A stretch of DNA of 64,000 nt from JAMQKA01 sp043951865 (GCF_043951865.1 NZ_JBINJF010000001.1:124001-188000); one strand, 5' to 3'. Counted from the stretch's first letter, positions 19,456 to 28,516 are shown. Notes: generated by a model not told the origin, from the sequence alone. Translations and numbers: made by a program.

Positions 19456-19601
19456 AGTTTTCCATCCTTGTTTATTATAACTGTTATTTATCCCCTTGCA
19501 TTAAATCCCTGTACCTACTTATTCCTCATCAAAGCTGTCCTCCTTTTGGCTTAATATTCGTACATCTGAAATTAAATTTACCTACTGTTTCACAGCGTGA
19601 A

Positions 19602-20621
19602 CTAGTTACGATACCAAATAACTTTATTTTCCTTTTGTTGATACTCTATATTCAGTGACATGGCCATCGTACTGAGAACATCATCCATTTCGAGTTTTTC
19701 CGTATGCACTGTCAGTGTCAGTGAGTTCAATTCCGGATCTGCTAATTCGCATTGAATTTCATAAATACGCTCCAGTTGCAGGCACACCTGATCCAGGGGC
19801 ATACGCTCAAACTTCAATTCACCACTTCTCCAACTCAGGTAATTATCTACACTGGAATCCTCTACTCTTATCGTCTTATCCATAGCGGACAATATCCCGA
19901 CCTGATCAGCAGACAACAGGACTGCGTCGTTTTGTTCAGCTATTTCGGATTCAAACGAAACACGACCCTCTTTTACCGCAACCAGGGTTTTACCACTTTT
20001 TTTCATCTCTTTTATGTTAAACGAGGTGCCCAGCACCTCCACAATGCCCTGTTCCAAGTGGACTTTAAATGGTTTATCATTATTTTTTTCCACTTGAAAA
20101 AAAGCTTCCCCTTTCAATTCCACTCTCCTGTAATCGCCCTTAAAAACTTCGGGGAATTCGATTTTCGAATTTTTATTCAGGTGCACTTTTGTGCCATCAG
20201 AAAGTGATATTATTCGCTGCTCCATACCGCCTGTTGTATAGGTGACTGTTGGCTCCTCCCAATACTGAACGGTAATAAACACCGACAGGGAAACAACAAT
20301 CAGTAATACGGAAGCGGCAACTTTCCAGGTAGAAAAACTCGAAGATTTGTTTAGAATATTGTGGGCATTTTTGTAATTGGATTCTTTTTTTGAAAGCTTC
20401 GACCTTAACCTGCTGAGCCCCCGCTCGTAATCAAACAAGTGCGAATTGTTAAGAGATACTTCAGGTTCATCTTCCCAAGCCTTTTTAACCCGATTGTAAA
20501 AAGCCCGATTTTCAGGATCGCTTGAAAGCCATTCTTCTAACAATTCCTGCTCCTGTGATGTAATCTCATTTGAAAGATCACGAGTTATGAGTATCCAGAT
20601 TTTTTCTTCGTACTGCTTCAT
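19602..20621 (-). CDS. FecR-type anti-sigma factor
   Basis: This is a 339-residue inner-membrane regulator. The cytoplasmic N-terminus (residues 1-98, LLEEWLSSDPENRAFYNRVKKAW) is the anti-sigma domain, residues 99-120 (WKVAASVLLIVVSLSVFITV) are a single membrane span, residues about 125-220 are the FecR domain (TTGGMEQRIISLSDGTKVHLN, GEAFFQVEKNNDKPFKVHL) and the C-terminus (about 255-335, LSWRSGELKFERMPLDQVC) is DUF4974. It holds the neighbouring ECF sigma factor until the STN domain of SusC signals ligand binding. It lies between the sigma gene and susC, the usual order for this trans-envelope switch. Nothing is missing in the sequence. Confidence 0.95.
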   Translation of the reverse strand: MKQYEEKIWILITRDLSNEITSQEQELLEEWLSSDPENRAFYNRVKKAWEDEPEVSLNNSHLFDYERGLSRLRSKLSKKESNYKNAHNILNKSSSFSTWKVAASVLLIVVSLSVFITVQYWEEPTVTYTTGGMEQRIISLSDGTKVHLNKNSKIEFPEVFKGDYRRVELKGEAFFQVEKNNDKPFKVHLEQGIVEVLGTSFNIKEMKKSGKTLVAVKEGRVSFESEIAEQNDAVLLSADQVGILSAMDKTIRVEDSSVDNYLSWRSGELKFERMPLDQVCLQLERIYEIQCELADPELNSLTLTVHTEKLEMDDVLSTMAMSLNIEYQQKENKVIWYRN

Positions 20622-20783
20622 GAACTACATTTTACCTTTTGACTTCACTTGTTAGACAGGAATATGGAGGGTGACCTACTACTCCAGGCTGATTATAAAT
20701 TTTTAATTATTGTAAATTAAAGTAACATACAGGTGTATTGGCTCAACCTGTAAAATTGCCAGTATTCCAAATTATACATTGTT

Positions 20784-20821
20784 GGGGGCGTAGCGATCTT
20801 AACACGGGGGGAGGGGGAGGG
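20784..20821 (+). other. Cluster of four G-tracts in sigma-fecR gap
   Basis: Runs of 5, 6, 5 and 3 G occur at 20784-20788, 20806-20811, 20813-20817 and 20819-20821 on the plus strand, in an otherwise AT-rich 281-bp gap. They could form a G-quadruplex on the template strand, while the fecR leader RNA would carry a C-rich run. Short homopolymer runs can also vary in length by slippage. No open gene was seen in the gap. Confidence 0.5.
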
Positions 20822-20902
20822 ATTAACACAATTCGCCTGTTTTTGTACTCATTCGTGATGAAATAGATTTTTCAATGGCCTGTCACAAAAGAATGAAATG
20901 TT

Positions 20903-21478
20903 TCACTGATCATCTTCCGTATAGGAACTTAATGTCTTTACTGCCGCTACCATCTGATTCTGCACCGTATGAATAGATATTGACAAAATTCCAGCTATCT
21001 CCTTGTACGTAAACCCCTCAAGTCGACTTAGCTTAAAAATGATCTTTCTTCGCGGGGGCAGTGTATTAATTAATGCTTCCAAGCGATTTTCCAGTTCTTT
21101 GAATATGAGTTCTTCGTCAGGATGGTATTTGCCAGATTCTATTTCACGGGCATTTTCAGTCAATGACTCTAGCTCATTATCCTGCTTTTCCAGATAGTTA
21201 AGTGCTTGATTCCGGGTAGCTGTATACAAATAGCCCTTTAAATTTTTTGAAATATTAAGCCTGTGACGCCTTTCCCATATTTTTAAAAACACGTCTGAAA
21301 CAATTTCCTCAGACAAGTCAATGGACTTTACATACTGAAAAGCAAAATCACAGAGCCGGTCATAATATTTTTCAAACAGCTCTTCCAGGGCTTTTTGACT
21401 ATCAGCTTTGATAAGCCTGAGCAAGGCTTCATCCGATTTTGTATCTATTGCTGTCATACCGTATCCCTTTTTTAGCAT
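20903..21478 (-). CDS. ECF RNA polymerase sigma factor, Bacteroidota type
   Basis: This sigma-70 factor has 191 residues from the ATG at 21478, or 184 from the in-frame ATG at 21457 (MTAIDTKSDEALL), which is the more family-like start; both have a GGG-containing stretch upstream. Region 2 (ALEELFEKYYDRLCDFAFQYVKSIDLSEEIVSDVFLKIWERR) and region 4 (LPPRRKIIFKLSRLEGFTYKEIAGILSISIHTVQNQM) are both complete, with no extra domain. It directs polymerase to the susCD promoter set once released by FecR. The gene heads the whole 21-kb minus-strand series, as the sigma gene does in sigma/anti-sigma-controlled glycan loci. Its own promoter should lie in 21479-21723, a 245-bp AT-rich gap in which I see no clear motif. 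Confidence 0.95.
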   Translation of the reverse strand: MLKKGYGMTAIDTKSDEALLRLIKADSQKALEELFEKYYDRLCDFAFQYVKSIDLSEEIVSDVFLKIWERRHRLNISKNLKGYLYTATRNQALNYLEKQDNELESLTENAREIESGKYHPDEELIFKELENRLEALINTLPPRRKIIFKLSRLEGFTYKEIAGILSISIHTVQNQMVAAVKTLSSYTEDDQ

Positions 21479-21723
21479 CCCTTTATTGCTCCCTTTTACA
21501 GGTTTTCAAATACTCATTCACACATCTTGCACATTGCCGAGACTAAAATTCTCTTTAATTTTCCTTTCTCCTTTGTCCTCTATCCCTTTTATGGGAATAG
21601 AATTTTATTCTATAAGTATATTTCTTGCTCAGTAGCAAAAGCCTGGATACTCAACTCATTATTCAAACTAACCGAGCATTGTTTACTGCTCTTTATTACT
21701 GCGGGAAATAACTTTTGAATATG

Positions 21724-22782
21724 TCAATCCACAATTTTATTGCGGGACTTGACAGTTTTCATTCTGACAACTGAATTTTTCTCAGCAGATTTATATATGG
21801 CTTCCTGTATATTCAGGCTCCGAAGGTAATTTGGCCCATTTGTTTCAAAAGGAGAGTCATTTATTAAACCATTCAAAAAGTGCATCTGCGTAAAGTAGAC
21901 ACTGTCACCGGCAAACCCTTTCCTATGGTGTTCGTATTCCACTGGTTTTACGGGTTCTCCCAATTTCTGTATGGAAAGATTTCCTTTGCCATCTAATCGC
22001 AACGTACCTCCATTTCCTTCAACCGTTACTTCCCCAAACGTGTACCTGTTATCGGCATAAATACTTTCATTGTACCTGTTCCCGTCATACAGCCCCATTG
22101 CCCCTGAGCTGAAATTAAACTGCACAATACCGGCATCCTCTCCTTTTATCTCTTTATTAAATTGTTTCAACCGGGCATAGACCGAGTCTACCTCTCCGGC
22201 TAAATACCGGTAGGTATCGATAAAATGGATGCCCGTTTCGTAGATCAGCAAACGAGGCATCGTTCGGAAATACGGCTGGCGATCCAGGTAGGCATCTTTG
22301 CCCCATCCATCTCCGGTACGCATTCTGGAGTACAAGGTGTGAAGGTGCTCTCCTATCTCGCCGGCATCGATCATACGTTTTATCTGCCGGTACCACGGTT
22401 GGAAACGCCAGTTTTCATGTACCATAAAGCGAATACCGGCTTTTCTCGTGTAATCCACTATTGATTCGGCCTCTTCAAAGGTAGGTGCCAACGGCTTTTG
22501 GCAAATGACCGCAATATTTAAATCAGCCGCTAATTTAGTCAGTTGTAAATGGGTTGACGGCGGAGTTATAATATCTACGAAATCAGGCTTTTCCTTCTCC
22601 AGCATTTCACCGGCATTTTTATAAACGCGCGGAATATTCCACATATCAGCCGCTTCGCGGGCTTTCTCTTGGTCCAAATCGCAGATTGCCTTTATGCGCA
22701 CACCTCCTATTCGATTCCAAGCGTCATAATGGAATTGGCTGAAGTATCCTGCTCCTACAACTACTCCTTTTATATCATGCAT
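21724..22782 (-). CDS. Gfo/Idh/MocA family oxidoreductase
   Basis: This is a 352-residue NAD(P)-dependent oxidoreductase. The N-terminal Rossmann fold starts VVVGAGYFSQFHYDAWNR with the acidic residue of ICDLD for NAD binding. ICQKPLAP (where most members have EKP) carries the catalytic-lysine position, and IYETGIHFIDTYRYLAG provides the His/Asp region of the second domain. Members oxidise or reduce sugars, inositols or sugar acids in the cytoplasm. It is the last gene of a five-gene minus-strand set, 10 bp after the MFS transporter, so it probably acts on the imported sugar acid or its lactone precursor. The substrate cannot be read from sequence. The leading Q in QKP instead of E is a small deviation. 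Confidence 0.88.
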   Translation of the reverse strand: MHDIKGVVVGAGYFSQFHYDAWNRIGGVRIKAICDLDQEKAREAADMWNIPRVYKNAGEMLEKEKPDFVDIITPPSTHLQLTKLAADLNIAVICQKPLAPTFEEAESIVDYTRKAGIRFMVHENWRFQPWYRQIKRMIDAGEIGEHLHTLYSRMRTGDGWGKDAYLDRQPYFRTMPRLLIYETGIHFIDTYRYLAGEVDSVYARLKQFNKEIKGEDAGIVQFNFSSGAMGLYDGNRYNESIYADNRYTFGEVTVEGNGGTLRLDGKGNLSIQKLGEPVKPVEYEHHRKGFAGDSVYFTQMHFLNGLINDSPFETNGPNYLRSLNIQEAIYKSAEKNSVVRMKTVKSRNKIVD

Positions 22783-22792
22783 ATTTACTGCA

Positions 22793-24046
22793 TTAAATAG
22801 TTTCGATTGGTTTATCCGGATTCATAAAAGACCACGCTATTATCGACAGCACGGCAAAAAATGCGGCAAGGTAGAAAAATGTATCTGTTGATCCGGTCAG
22901 TGAGGTCAGATAGGGAAATGCAAGAGAAGCGAGGAACGAGCCAAAGAAATTACCGGCCATATTCATTGTTCCGGACACGGTACCCGAGAATTTTTTACCG
23001 ATATCCACACAAAATGACCATGATGGACTCAGTGTCATGTCGGCACCAAATATTGCAATTGACAGGAAAAGCACGGCTCCACCGGGAGTATCCATCTGCA
23101 TACTTGCCAATACGCCTACCGCCACAAGTGTAAATCCCATAATGGCCGGAAGTCGGCGGGAAAGCTTCCATTTTCCCTTACGATAGATATAGTCCACCAG
23201 GAAACCGGAAAAAAAGTTGCCGGCCGCCCCTGCCAAAAATGGGGCAGAAGCGTAGAAACCCGTTTCAACCATGGTAAGATCGTAGGTCTGTTTCAGGTAG
23301 GGGAACAACCACGAGAGGCAGAAAAAGAAAATGAAATTGCTGCCAAAGTACTGGAACATCGCCAGTATCACATTCCCGGATTTCAACACATTCCAGTACG
23401 ATAATTTTCCCTCGGCCTCTTCTTTGGTAAGCTTTTGCCTGGTTTCAAGGATATATTGCTTTTCTTCATCACTAATGCCGGGATGGTCCTCCGGGTCATC
23501 CCTGAACCACCAGTACCAGAGCAGAGCCCAGAAGAATCCAATAATCCCGAATACGATAAAACTCATGCGCCAGCCAATGGTACTTATCAGCCACGCTACG
23601 GCAGGCAGGGCCACGGCAGCTCCTATTCGAGAGCCTGAGAAGTTGATACCCGTTACAATTCCTCTTTCCTTCAGAGGTATCCAGGAGTAGACAGCACGAG
23701 ACATTCCGGGAAATGCGCCGGCTTCACCAGCCCCAAAAAGAAACCGGGCTACCAACATTGATATAAAATTGTACGCAGCACCCGTTGCTATGGTAAAGGT
23801 TGACCATGCTGTTACAATACCCGTCAGCAGTTTCCTCGGGCCGTATCTGTCAGCAACATAACCAGTTGGTACCTGCGCCAGCGAATAGCCAAGAGCAAAT
23901 ATTGCAAAAACCCACCCCATCTGAGTGTCTGTAAACCCCAATGAGTGGGAGATCGACTCTTCTGCAGCAGAAATCATTGCCCTGTCAATGTACAGCAACA
24001 GGGACAATGTGAATGTACCAATCACAAATAAAACTCGTTTTTTCAT
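22793..24046 (-). CDS. MFS transporter, sugar-acid (ACS) type
   Basis: This is a 417-residue major facilitator with about 12 membrane spans. Signature segments are GYVADRYGPRK (loop 2-3, DxxGxRK motif), RFLFGAGEAGAFPGMSRAVYSW and MNMAGNFFGSFLASLAFPYL, which resemble the anion:cation symporter group that includes hexuronate and D-galactonate transporters. It probably imports the acidic sugar used by the neighbouring kinase and dehydrogenases by proton symport. It starts 77 bp after the kinase stop and is followed closely by the Gfo/Idh/MocA gene, so it belongs to the same operon. The family is clear; the exact substrate is inferred from context. Confidence 0.9.
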   Translation of the reverse strand: MKKRVLFVIGTFTLSLLLYIDRAMISAAEESISHSLGFTDTQMGWVFAIFALGYSLAQVPTGYVADRYGPRKLLTGIVTAWSTFTIATGAAYNFISMLVARFLFGAGEAGAFPGMSRAVYSWIPLKERGIVTGINFSGSRIGAAVALPAVAWLISTIGWRMSFIVFGIIGFFWALLWYWWFRDDPEDHPGISDEEKQYILETRQKLTKEEAEGKLSYWNVLKSGNVILAMFQYFGSNFIFFFCLSWLFPYLKQTYDLTMVETGFYASAPFLAGAAGNFFSGFLVDYIYRKGKWKLSRRLPAIMGFTLVAVGVLASMQMDTPGGAVLFLSIAIFGADMTLSPSWSFCVDIGKKFSGTVSGTMNMAGNFFGSFLASLAFPYLTSLTGSTDTFFYLAAFFAVLSIIAWSFMNPDKPIETI

Positions 24047-24123
24047 TAGGTCAGATTTTGTTGATTTACATTTTACTTCATTGCCGGTTTTTGAGATAAA
24101 TGAACTACTTAAAAATGCTGTAA

Positions 24124-25536
24124 TTAAATCTCCTCACCCTTGATGCGTCTCAGCGCATCCACCAAAGCCTCGTCCCCGCCTACATTTCCCGGGAATATGA
24201 TGTAGGGCATGCCCGGATACTTACTTTCATTGCCCAGCTCCCAGACCGGTATTCCGGGCAGAATCTGTCCCATAATGCGGGCTTTTTTTACATTTAGTGC
24301 CTCTGTCGCAATATCGCTGGAGGTAATGCCGCCCTTGGCAATCAAAAAGGAAGGCGTGACAGGTAAAGCGCGTACCAGATCTGAAATAAATGTTGATATC
24401 CTCTTGCCGATATCTAAATGTTTGTTAACCTCATCAGTGGTCACTACCTCTCTGCTGGTATAGATGAGCAGATCCTGGTTATCCTCAATGTATCTTTGCG
24501 TTGTTTTTACCCATTCTTGCAGCAGTCTTTCCCGATCCTCAGTCTGAAGCAGCTGTTTTACATCAAGTACCTTGTGCCTAAGATCAGCCTGCTCTATGAG
24601 CTTGTTGAGCTGACGTGTGGTTTTTTCCACAAACGAACCGGCGATAATCAAGCCACCATATCCCGAATGGTAGGCAAGCTCTTCAGCCGATAACAGTGGG
24701 CGTTGTTCTATTCCACCCATTGATGCCACAAATGATGCCGCCGTCCTTGCTACAAAGCTGCGTTTACTTTTAAGCAGGGCCAGACAAAACTTGTCGATAT
24801 CATGATAGCTCAGCGCATCGACAACGAGATAGTTTCCTTTACTTATCAATTGTATCTGGCGGGCAAGATCTTCTACACTGTTGTTGCGTATCCTGTCAAT
24901 GGAAAGACAAACTACCTGATCAGATGATACGCGCCCTCCGGTTTTTTCAATAATCCAATCCGATAGATGGGATGATGTGTAACCAAATGTCGGATCCTGC
25001 GCGTATTCGGTCTCCCCACAAGGCAGGTAGCGACCATCCTCACCGGCATAATGAACGCCGTTAAACGTAAGCCGCCCCCCCTCAATAAATGCCGGGTGTA
25101 ATACTTTCAGATCGGGTTCTTTTCCGATGGTCTCAATCAGGGCATCCATCTCCGCCGGGTGATGCCCCCTTAGCGTGGAATCGCTCCGTAATATGACACT
25201 ATAATCCCGTCCTGTGCTTTCCGAAACAGCCGTTAAATTTCGGGCTATTGTTGCAATGAGATCGCGGGCCTGCTCCGCGTTTAAACTCCGGGAGTTGGTC
25301 AACACATAAAAAATGGGTGTTTTCTCCCGGAATAGCTCGGCAAGGAGCTCTTCATCCCACGAGGTAACCACCGGCAGATCGTGCACGGTCTGGGTACCTG
25401 TCGGATCGTCATCGAGCACCACCAGCGTGCGATCCAGCTTCTCATTTTCTTTTCGTATTTGCCGAACCAGACGTGAATCCGGGCTATTGGATTGCCATTG
25501 CCTTATTTGTTCCTCTATCGTCATCTGATTATTCAT
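24124..25536 (-). CDS. Four-carbon acid sugar kinase (DUF1537 family)
   Basis: This is a 470-residue kinase of the OtnK/DtnK/LtnK type. The N-terminal domain starts VVLDDDPTGTQTVHDLPV, which carries the substrate-binding DDxTG motif, with RSDSTLRGHHPAEMDAL following. The C-terminal ATP domain has LIAKGGITSSDIATEALNV and ends with FPGNVGGDEALVDALR. The family phosphorylates C4 acid sugars such as D-threonate, D-erythronate or 3-oxotetronate at O4. It overlaps the cyclase-family gene by 8 bp, so translation is probably coupled. Its usual partners PdxA2 and OtnC/OtnI are not present in the window. The N-terminus (IEEQIRQWQSNSPDSRL) is longer than in many members. Function is family-based; the substrate is not known. 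Confidence 0.9.
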   Translation of the reverse strand: MNNQMTIEEQIRQWQSNSPDSRLVRQIRKENEKLDRTLVVLDDDPTGTQTVHDLPVVTSWDEELLAELFREKTPIFYVLTNSRSLNAEQARDLIATIARNLTAVSESTGRDYSVILRSDSTLRGHHPAEMDALIETIGKEPDLKVLHPAFIEGGRLTFNGVHYAGEDGRYLPCGETEYAQDPTFGYTSSHLSDWIIEKTGGRVSSDQVVCLSIDRIRNNSVEDLARQIQLISKGNYLVVDALSYHDIDKFCLALLKSKRSFVARTAASFVASMGGIEQRPLLSAEELAYHSGYGGLIIAGSFVEKTTRQLNKLIEQADLRHKVLDVKQLLQTEDRERLLQEWVKTTQRYIEDNQDLLIYTSREVVTTDEVNKHLDIGKRISTFISDLVRALPVTPSFLIAKGGITSSDIATEALNVKKARIMGQILPGIPVWELGNESKYPGMPYIIFPGNVGGDEALVDALRRIKGEEI

Positions 25537-26170
25537 CTTCTATTGCAATTACCCTGGCTGGTGCACCATCGCCGTCTTTTATTTTTAAGGGAAAGGCAAA
25601 AAGCGTACAGGTTTCGCCCTGTATTTTATCTATATTTGTCAGCCCCTCAATAATAATAACTCCACCCTCCATGAGGATCTGGTGGACTCGGGTAACCTCA
25701 TCCAGGTTATTTACATCGGCCACCGAAGGCGGTTCGACCCCCAGCATTTTTACTCCCTTGTCGACAATCCAGTGGGCCAGCTGTTCTGAAATTCGGGGAA
25801 GACCTTTGCGATAACGTTCTTCCCAAACAAATGCCGACCACCCGGTTTGAATAAGCAGGCTGTCCCCGGGTGATATCTGATCTTTTACCGATTCCAGGTC
25901 GGAGACCGAAATGAGGTATGAATCTTCTTGGACCGGCAGCCGGAGTATATGAGCATGTCCTATGAACTCGGAGGGTTCAAAATCATCAATCGTTTGGGAA
26001 TTAACGCCAAAATGGAGTGGGGCATCCATATGAGTACCGGAGTGTCCGTAGATATGGAGGGTCCGGGCATTCCAGCCGTCTCTTTCAAGTACCCTTGTAT
26101 TTTCAAAGGATACCCCATCCATGCGCTCATCAAAGGTGAGTGTCAAATCTATCAACCGCTTGCCAGTCAT
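25529..26170 (-). CDS. Cyclase family (kynurenine formamidase-like) metal hydrolase
   Basis: This is a 213-residue protein of the cyclase/Kyn formamidase family (PF04199 type). The metal motif HSGTHMDAPLHF gives His43, His47, Asp49 and His53 as ligands. Members hydrolyse small amides or lactones, for example N-formylkynurenine and isatin. It overlaps the dehydrogenase gene by 4 bp (ATGA) and the kinase by 8 bp, so it is a coupled part of the sugar-acid operon. Opening of a sugar-acid lactone is a reasonable inferred role here, because no tryptophan-degradation genes are nearby. The length is normal for the family and no residue of the motif is missing. Confidence 0.85.
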   Translation of the reverse strand: MTGKRLIDLTLTFDERMDGVSFENTRVLERDGWNARTLHIYGHSGTHMDAPLHFGVNSQTIDDFEPSEFIGHAHILRLPVQEDSYLISVSDLESVKDQISPGDSLLIQTGWSAFVWEERYRKGLPRISEQLAHWIVDKGVKMLGVEPPSVADVNNLDEVTRVHQILMEGGVIIIEGLTNIDKIQGETCTLFAFPLKIKDGDGAPARVIAIEDE

Positions 26171-27228
26171 TGCTGATCCATATTTTTGATAATTTGTTCA
26201 GCCACTTCGTTGGTTTTGGCACTGCCACCCAGATCCCCGGTTTTGATTCCGGACCGGGTTGTTTGCTGAATGGCCTTCACAATTGCATTGGCGGCTTTCT
26301 CTTCTCCGAGATGATCCAGCATTAGAGCTCCCGACCAGATGGTGCCAATAGGATTTGCTATATTCTGCCCTGCAATATCAGGAGCCGAACCATGGATCGG
26401 CTCAAACATGGACGGGTAGTCTTTCTCCGGGTTTATATTTCCGCTGGGCCCCAGGCCAAGACTGCCCATAATAGATCCTCCCAGATCACTCAGAATGTCC
26501 CCGATCATATTCGTCGTAAGTATCACGTCAAACACTTCTGGCCTCAATACAAAGGTGGCAGAAGCATTATCCACGTACATCTGGTTGTACTCGACGTCGC
26601 TGTACTGCGCTGCTACCTCCGCGATCACCCGGTCCCAATACGCCAGCGTGTTAATGAGCGTGTTCGACTTGGTCACATTGGTAACCTTGTTATTCCGCTT
26701 CCGGGCCAGCCTGAATGCGTAATGAGCCACCTGCTCGATCCCCTTGCGCGTAAATACACTCGTATCCGTTGCCAAACCGTGGGGTTCGTCCGGGTGAATG
26801 ATCTTCCCGTTCTGTACAAACTCCCCTTCATTGTTTTCCCTGATAATCACAAAGTCGATATCGTCAAGCCCCTTGTTTCGCAACGGACTTGCAATGCCGG
26901 GCAACAGCTGCACGGGACGAAGATTTACGTATTGCTTGAAATGCGTGCGCACTTTAAAGGTATACATCATGGCCGGAAGGGTATCGTCTACATCCGGCAG
27001 ACCCACGGCCCCGAAATAGATGGCATCGTACCTTCCGAGTCTTTCCAAACCATCATCCGGCATAAAGTCCCCATGTTTTTTATAGTATCCCGCCCCCCAA
27101 TCAAATTCATCGACCTCAAGGGCAAAATCGATTTGATCTGCGGCCTTCTGTAGCACGGCAATCCCCGGAGGAATTATTTCACTTCCGATGCCATCACCGT
27201 GAACTGCTGCTATTGTGTATTTTTTCAT
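26167..27228 (-). CDS. Tartrate/isopropylmalate dehydrogenase-type oxidative decarboxylase
   Basis: This is a 353-residue member of the isocitrate/isopropylmalate dehydrogenase superfamily. It starts VHGDGIGSEIIPPGIAVL and contains the substrate Arg region MYTFKVRTHFKQYVNLRPVQL and the metal/NAD segment TTNMIGDILSDLGGSIMGSLGLGPSGNINP. It is closest to tartrate dehydrogenase/D-malate dehydrogenase (TtuC/DmlA) in character. The reaction type is NAD-dependent oxidation of a 2-hydroxy acid followed by decarboxylation. PdxA, the usual partner of DUF1537 kinases, belongs to the same superfold, so this enzyme could do the PdxA2 step on a 4-phospho acid sugar. It is the first gene of the operon, 223 bp from the divergent aldolase start. 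I do not assign a symbol because the substrate is uncertain. Confidence 0.85.
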   Translation of the reverse strand: MKKYTIAAVHGDGIGSEIIPPGIAVLQKAADQIDFALEVDEFDWGAGYYKKHGDFMPDDGLERLGRYDAIYFGAVGLPDVDDTLPAMMYTFKVRTHFKQYVNLRPVQLLPGIASPLRNKGLDDIDFVIIRENNEGEFVQNGKIIHPDEPHGLATDTSVFTRKGIEQVAHYAFRLARKRNNKVTNVTKSNTLINTLAYWDRVIAEVAAQYSDVEYNQMYVDNASATFVLRPEVFDVILTTNMIGDILSDLGGSIMGSLGLGPSGNINPEKDYPSMFEPIHGSAPDIAGQNIANPIGTIWSGALMLDHLGEEKAANAIVKAIQQTTRSGIKTGDLGGSAKTNEVAEQIIKNMDQQ

Positions 27229-27333
27229 TATTGACGCGTATCATTTTGGGTTTACATTAGCTTTAGGACTGTGAACAGATAACTCCATCTAATTCACTGA
27301 TTATAACTGGCCTTGCATTAATGAATATCGTAT

Positions 27334-27359
27334 ATTGAATTTTGAATACAAAATTTAAT
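27334..27359. promoter_or_regulatory. 26-bp palindrome in divergent promoter, operator candidate
   Basis: Arms of 11 bp (27334-27344 and 27349-27359, one mismatch) flank a 4-bp spacer; the core AATTTTG-AATA-CAAAATT is perfect. It lies 105 bp from the dehydrogenase start and 92 bp from the aldolase start, so one site could control both directions. The GntR/FCD regulator encoded at 28750-29394 is the likely binder, but this is inference. The AT-rich arms could also arise by chance. Confidence 0.5.
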
Positions 27360-27451
27360 TTTGGCAATCAGCTACTCTATGGTGGTTGTGATAGAACGAT
27401 GCTATCGCTTTTGTCTAAACCTTAACAAAATAATTACTAACCATTAGTACC

Positions 27452-28516
27452 ATGATATTCCCCCCCGGTGTTTTAACAGGTAACTCCGTAACCCAACTTT
27501 ACCAACATGCCAAAGAAAAGGAGTTTGCCATTCCCGCCGTTAATGTGACCGGTACCAATAGCATAAATGCGGCACTTGAGGCAGCCAAATCCGTCAATTC
27601 TCCAGTGATCATCCAATTTTCGAATGTCGGGAGTCATTTTATAGCGGGAAAAGAACTCTTAAACTCCAGCCAGCAGGCCTCTATTGCCGGGAGTGTGGCC
27701 GCAGCACGCCATGTTCATGAGGTAGCTGAACTGTACGGAGTTCCGGTTATGTTACATACCGATCACGCCAACCGGGACCTACTCCCCTGGGTAGACGGTT
27801 TGCTAACTATCAATCGCAGACATTTCGAACAAACCGGCAGCCCCCTTTTCAGTTCACATATGCTTGATCTATCCACAGAACCTATCGACAAAAATATCGC
27901 GACCTGTAAAGAATACTTTAAAAAAATGACCCGGATGGGAATTACTCTTGAAGTAGAACTTGGTGTTACAGGAGGAATAGAAGATGGGTTCGACCATTCT
28001 GATGTTGAACAAAACAGTATGTATACTCGACCTGAAGAAATAGTCAGTGCCTACGAACAACTCTCAGAAATTAGTGACAAATTCACTATTGCCGCCTCTT
28101 TTGGCAATGTACATGGTGTATATAACCCCGATAACGTCGAACTCAGACCCTTAATACTCAAAGAAGCCCAAGAGATCATTACAAAGAAATTTAACACTGC
28201 CAAGAACCCCGTTACCTATGTTTTTCACGGAGGATCAGGGTGTACGCGGGATCAAATTCGGGAAGCGATATCGTACGGCACTGCTAAAATGAATATCAAT
28301 ACCGACCTTCAGTGGGCCTTCTGGGAGAGTATAAAAGATTACTATACCCAGAACGAGGCGTATCTACAGTCACAAACCGGTAATCCTGACGGGCCAGATA
28401 AACCCAACAAACCTTATTATAATCCACAGGTATGGCTCCGAAAAGGGGAAAAAGGTATCGTAAACCGACTTATCAATACATTTGAGGATCTTAAATGCAT
28501 AAACCAAAATAGCTGA
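27452..28516 (+). CDS. fbaA: Class II fructose-bisphosphate aldolase, FbaA type
   Basis: This is a 354-residue zinc aldolase close to the E. coli FbaA layout. The block MLHTDHANRDLLPW carries Asp104 (general base position) and His105 (zinc ligand); GITLEVELGVTGGIEDG, FGNVHGVY and FHGGSG supply the remaining Glu, His and glycine-loop elements, and KMNINTDLQWAFWE binds phosphate. It interconverts fructose 1,6-bisphosphate with DHAP and glyceraldehyde 3-phosphate. The Cys-Ala-Lys after HTDH in E. coli is Ala-Asn-Arg here. The gene is divergent from the sugar-acid operon and followed by a GntR regulator, so it may be tied to DHAP made by that pathway. Whether it is the only FBA in the genome is unknown. 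Confidence 0.88.
   Translation: MIFPPGVLTGNSVTQLYQHAKEKEFAIPAVNVTGTNSINAALEAAKSVNSPVIIQFSNVGSHFIAGKELLNSSQQASIAGSVAAARHVHEVAELYGVPVMLHTDHANRDLLPWVDGLLTINRRHFEQTGSPLFSSHMLDLSTEPIDKNIATCKEYFKKMTRMGITLEVELGVTGGIEDGFDHSDVEQNSMYTRPEEIVSAYEQLSEISDKFTIAASFGNVHGVYNPDNVELRPLILKEAQEIITKKFNTAKNPVTYVFHGGSGCTRDQIREAISYGTAKMNINTDLQWAFWESIKDYYTQNEAYLQSQTGNPDGPDKPNKPYYNPQVWLRKGEKGIVNRLINTFEDLKCINQNS

Noticed and set aside
26392..27153. 253-codon plus-strand frame opposite the tartrate-type dehydrogenase
   Set aside because: The minus-strand protein has the family motifs; the plus frame is a shadow caused by codon bias.
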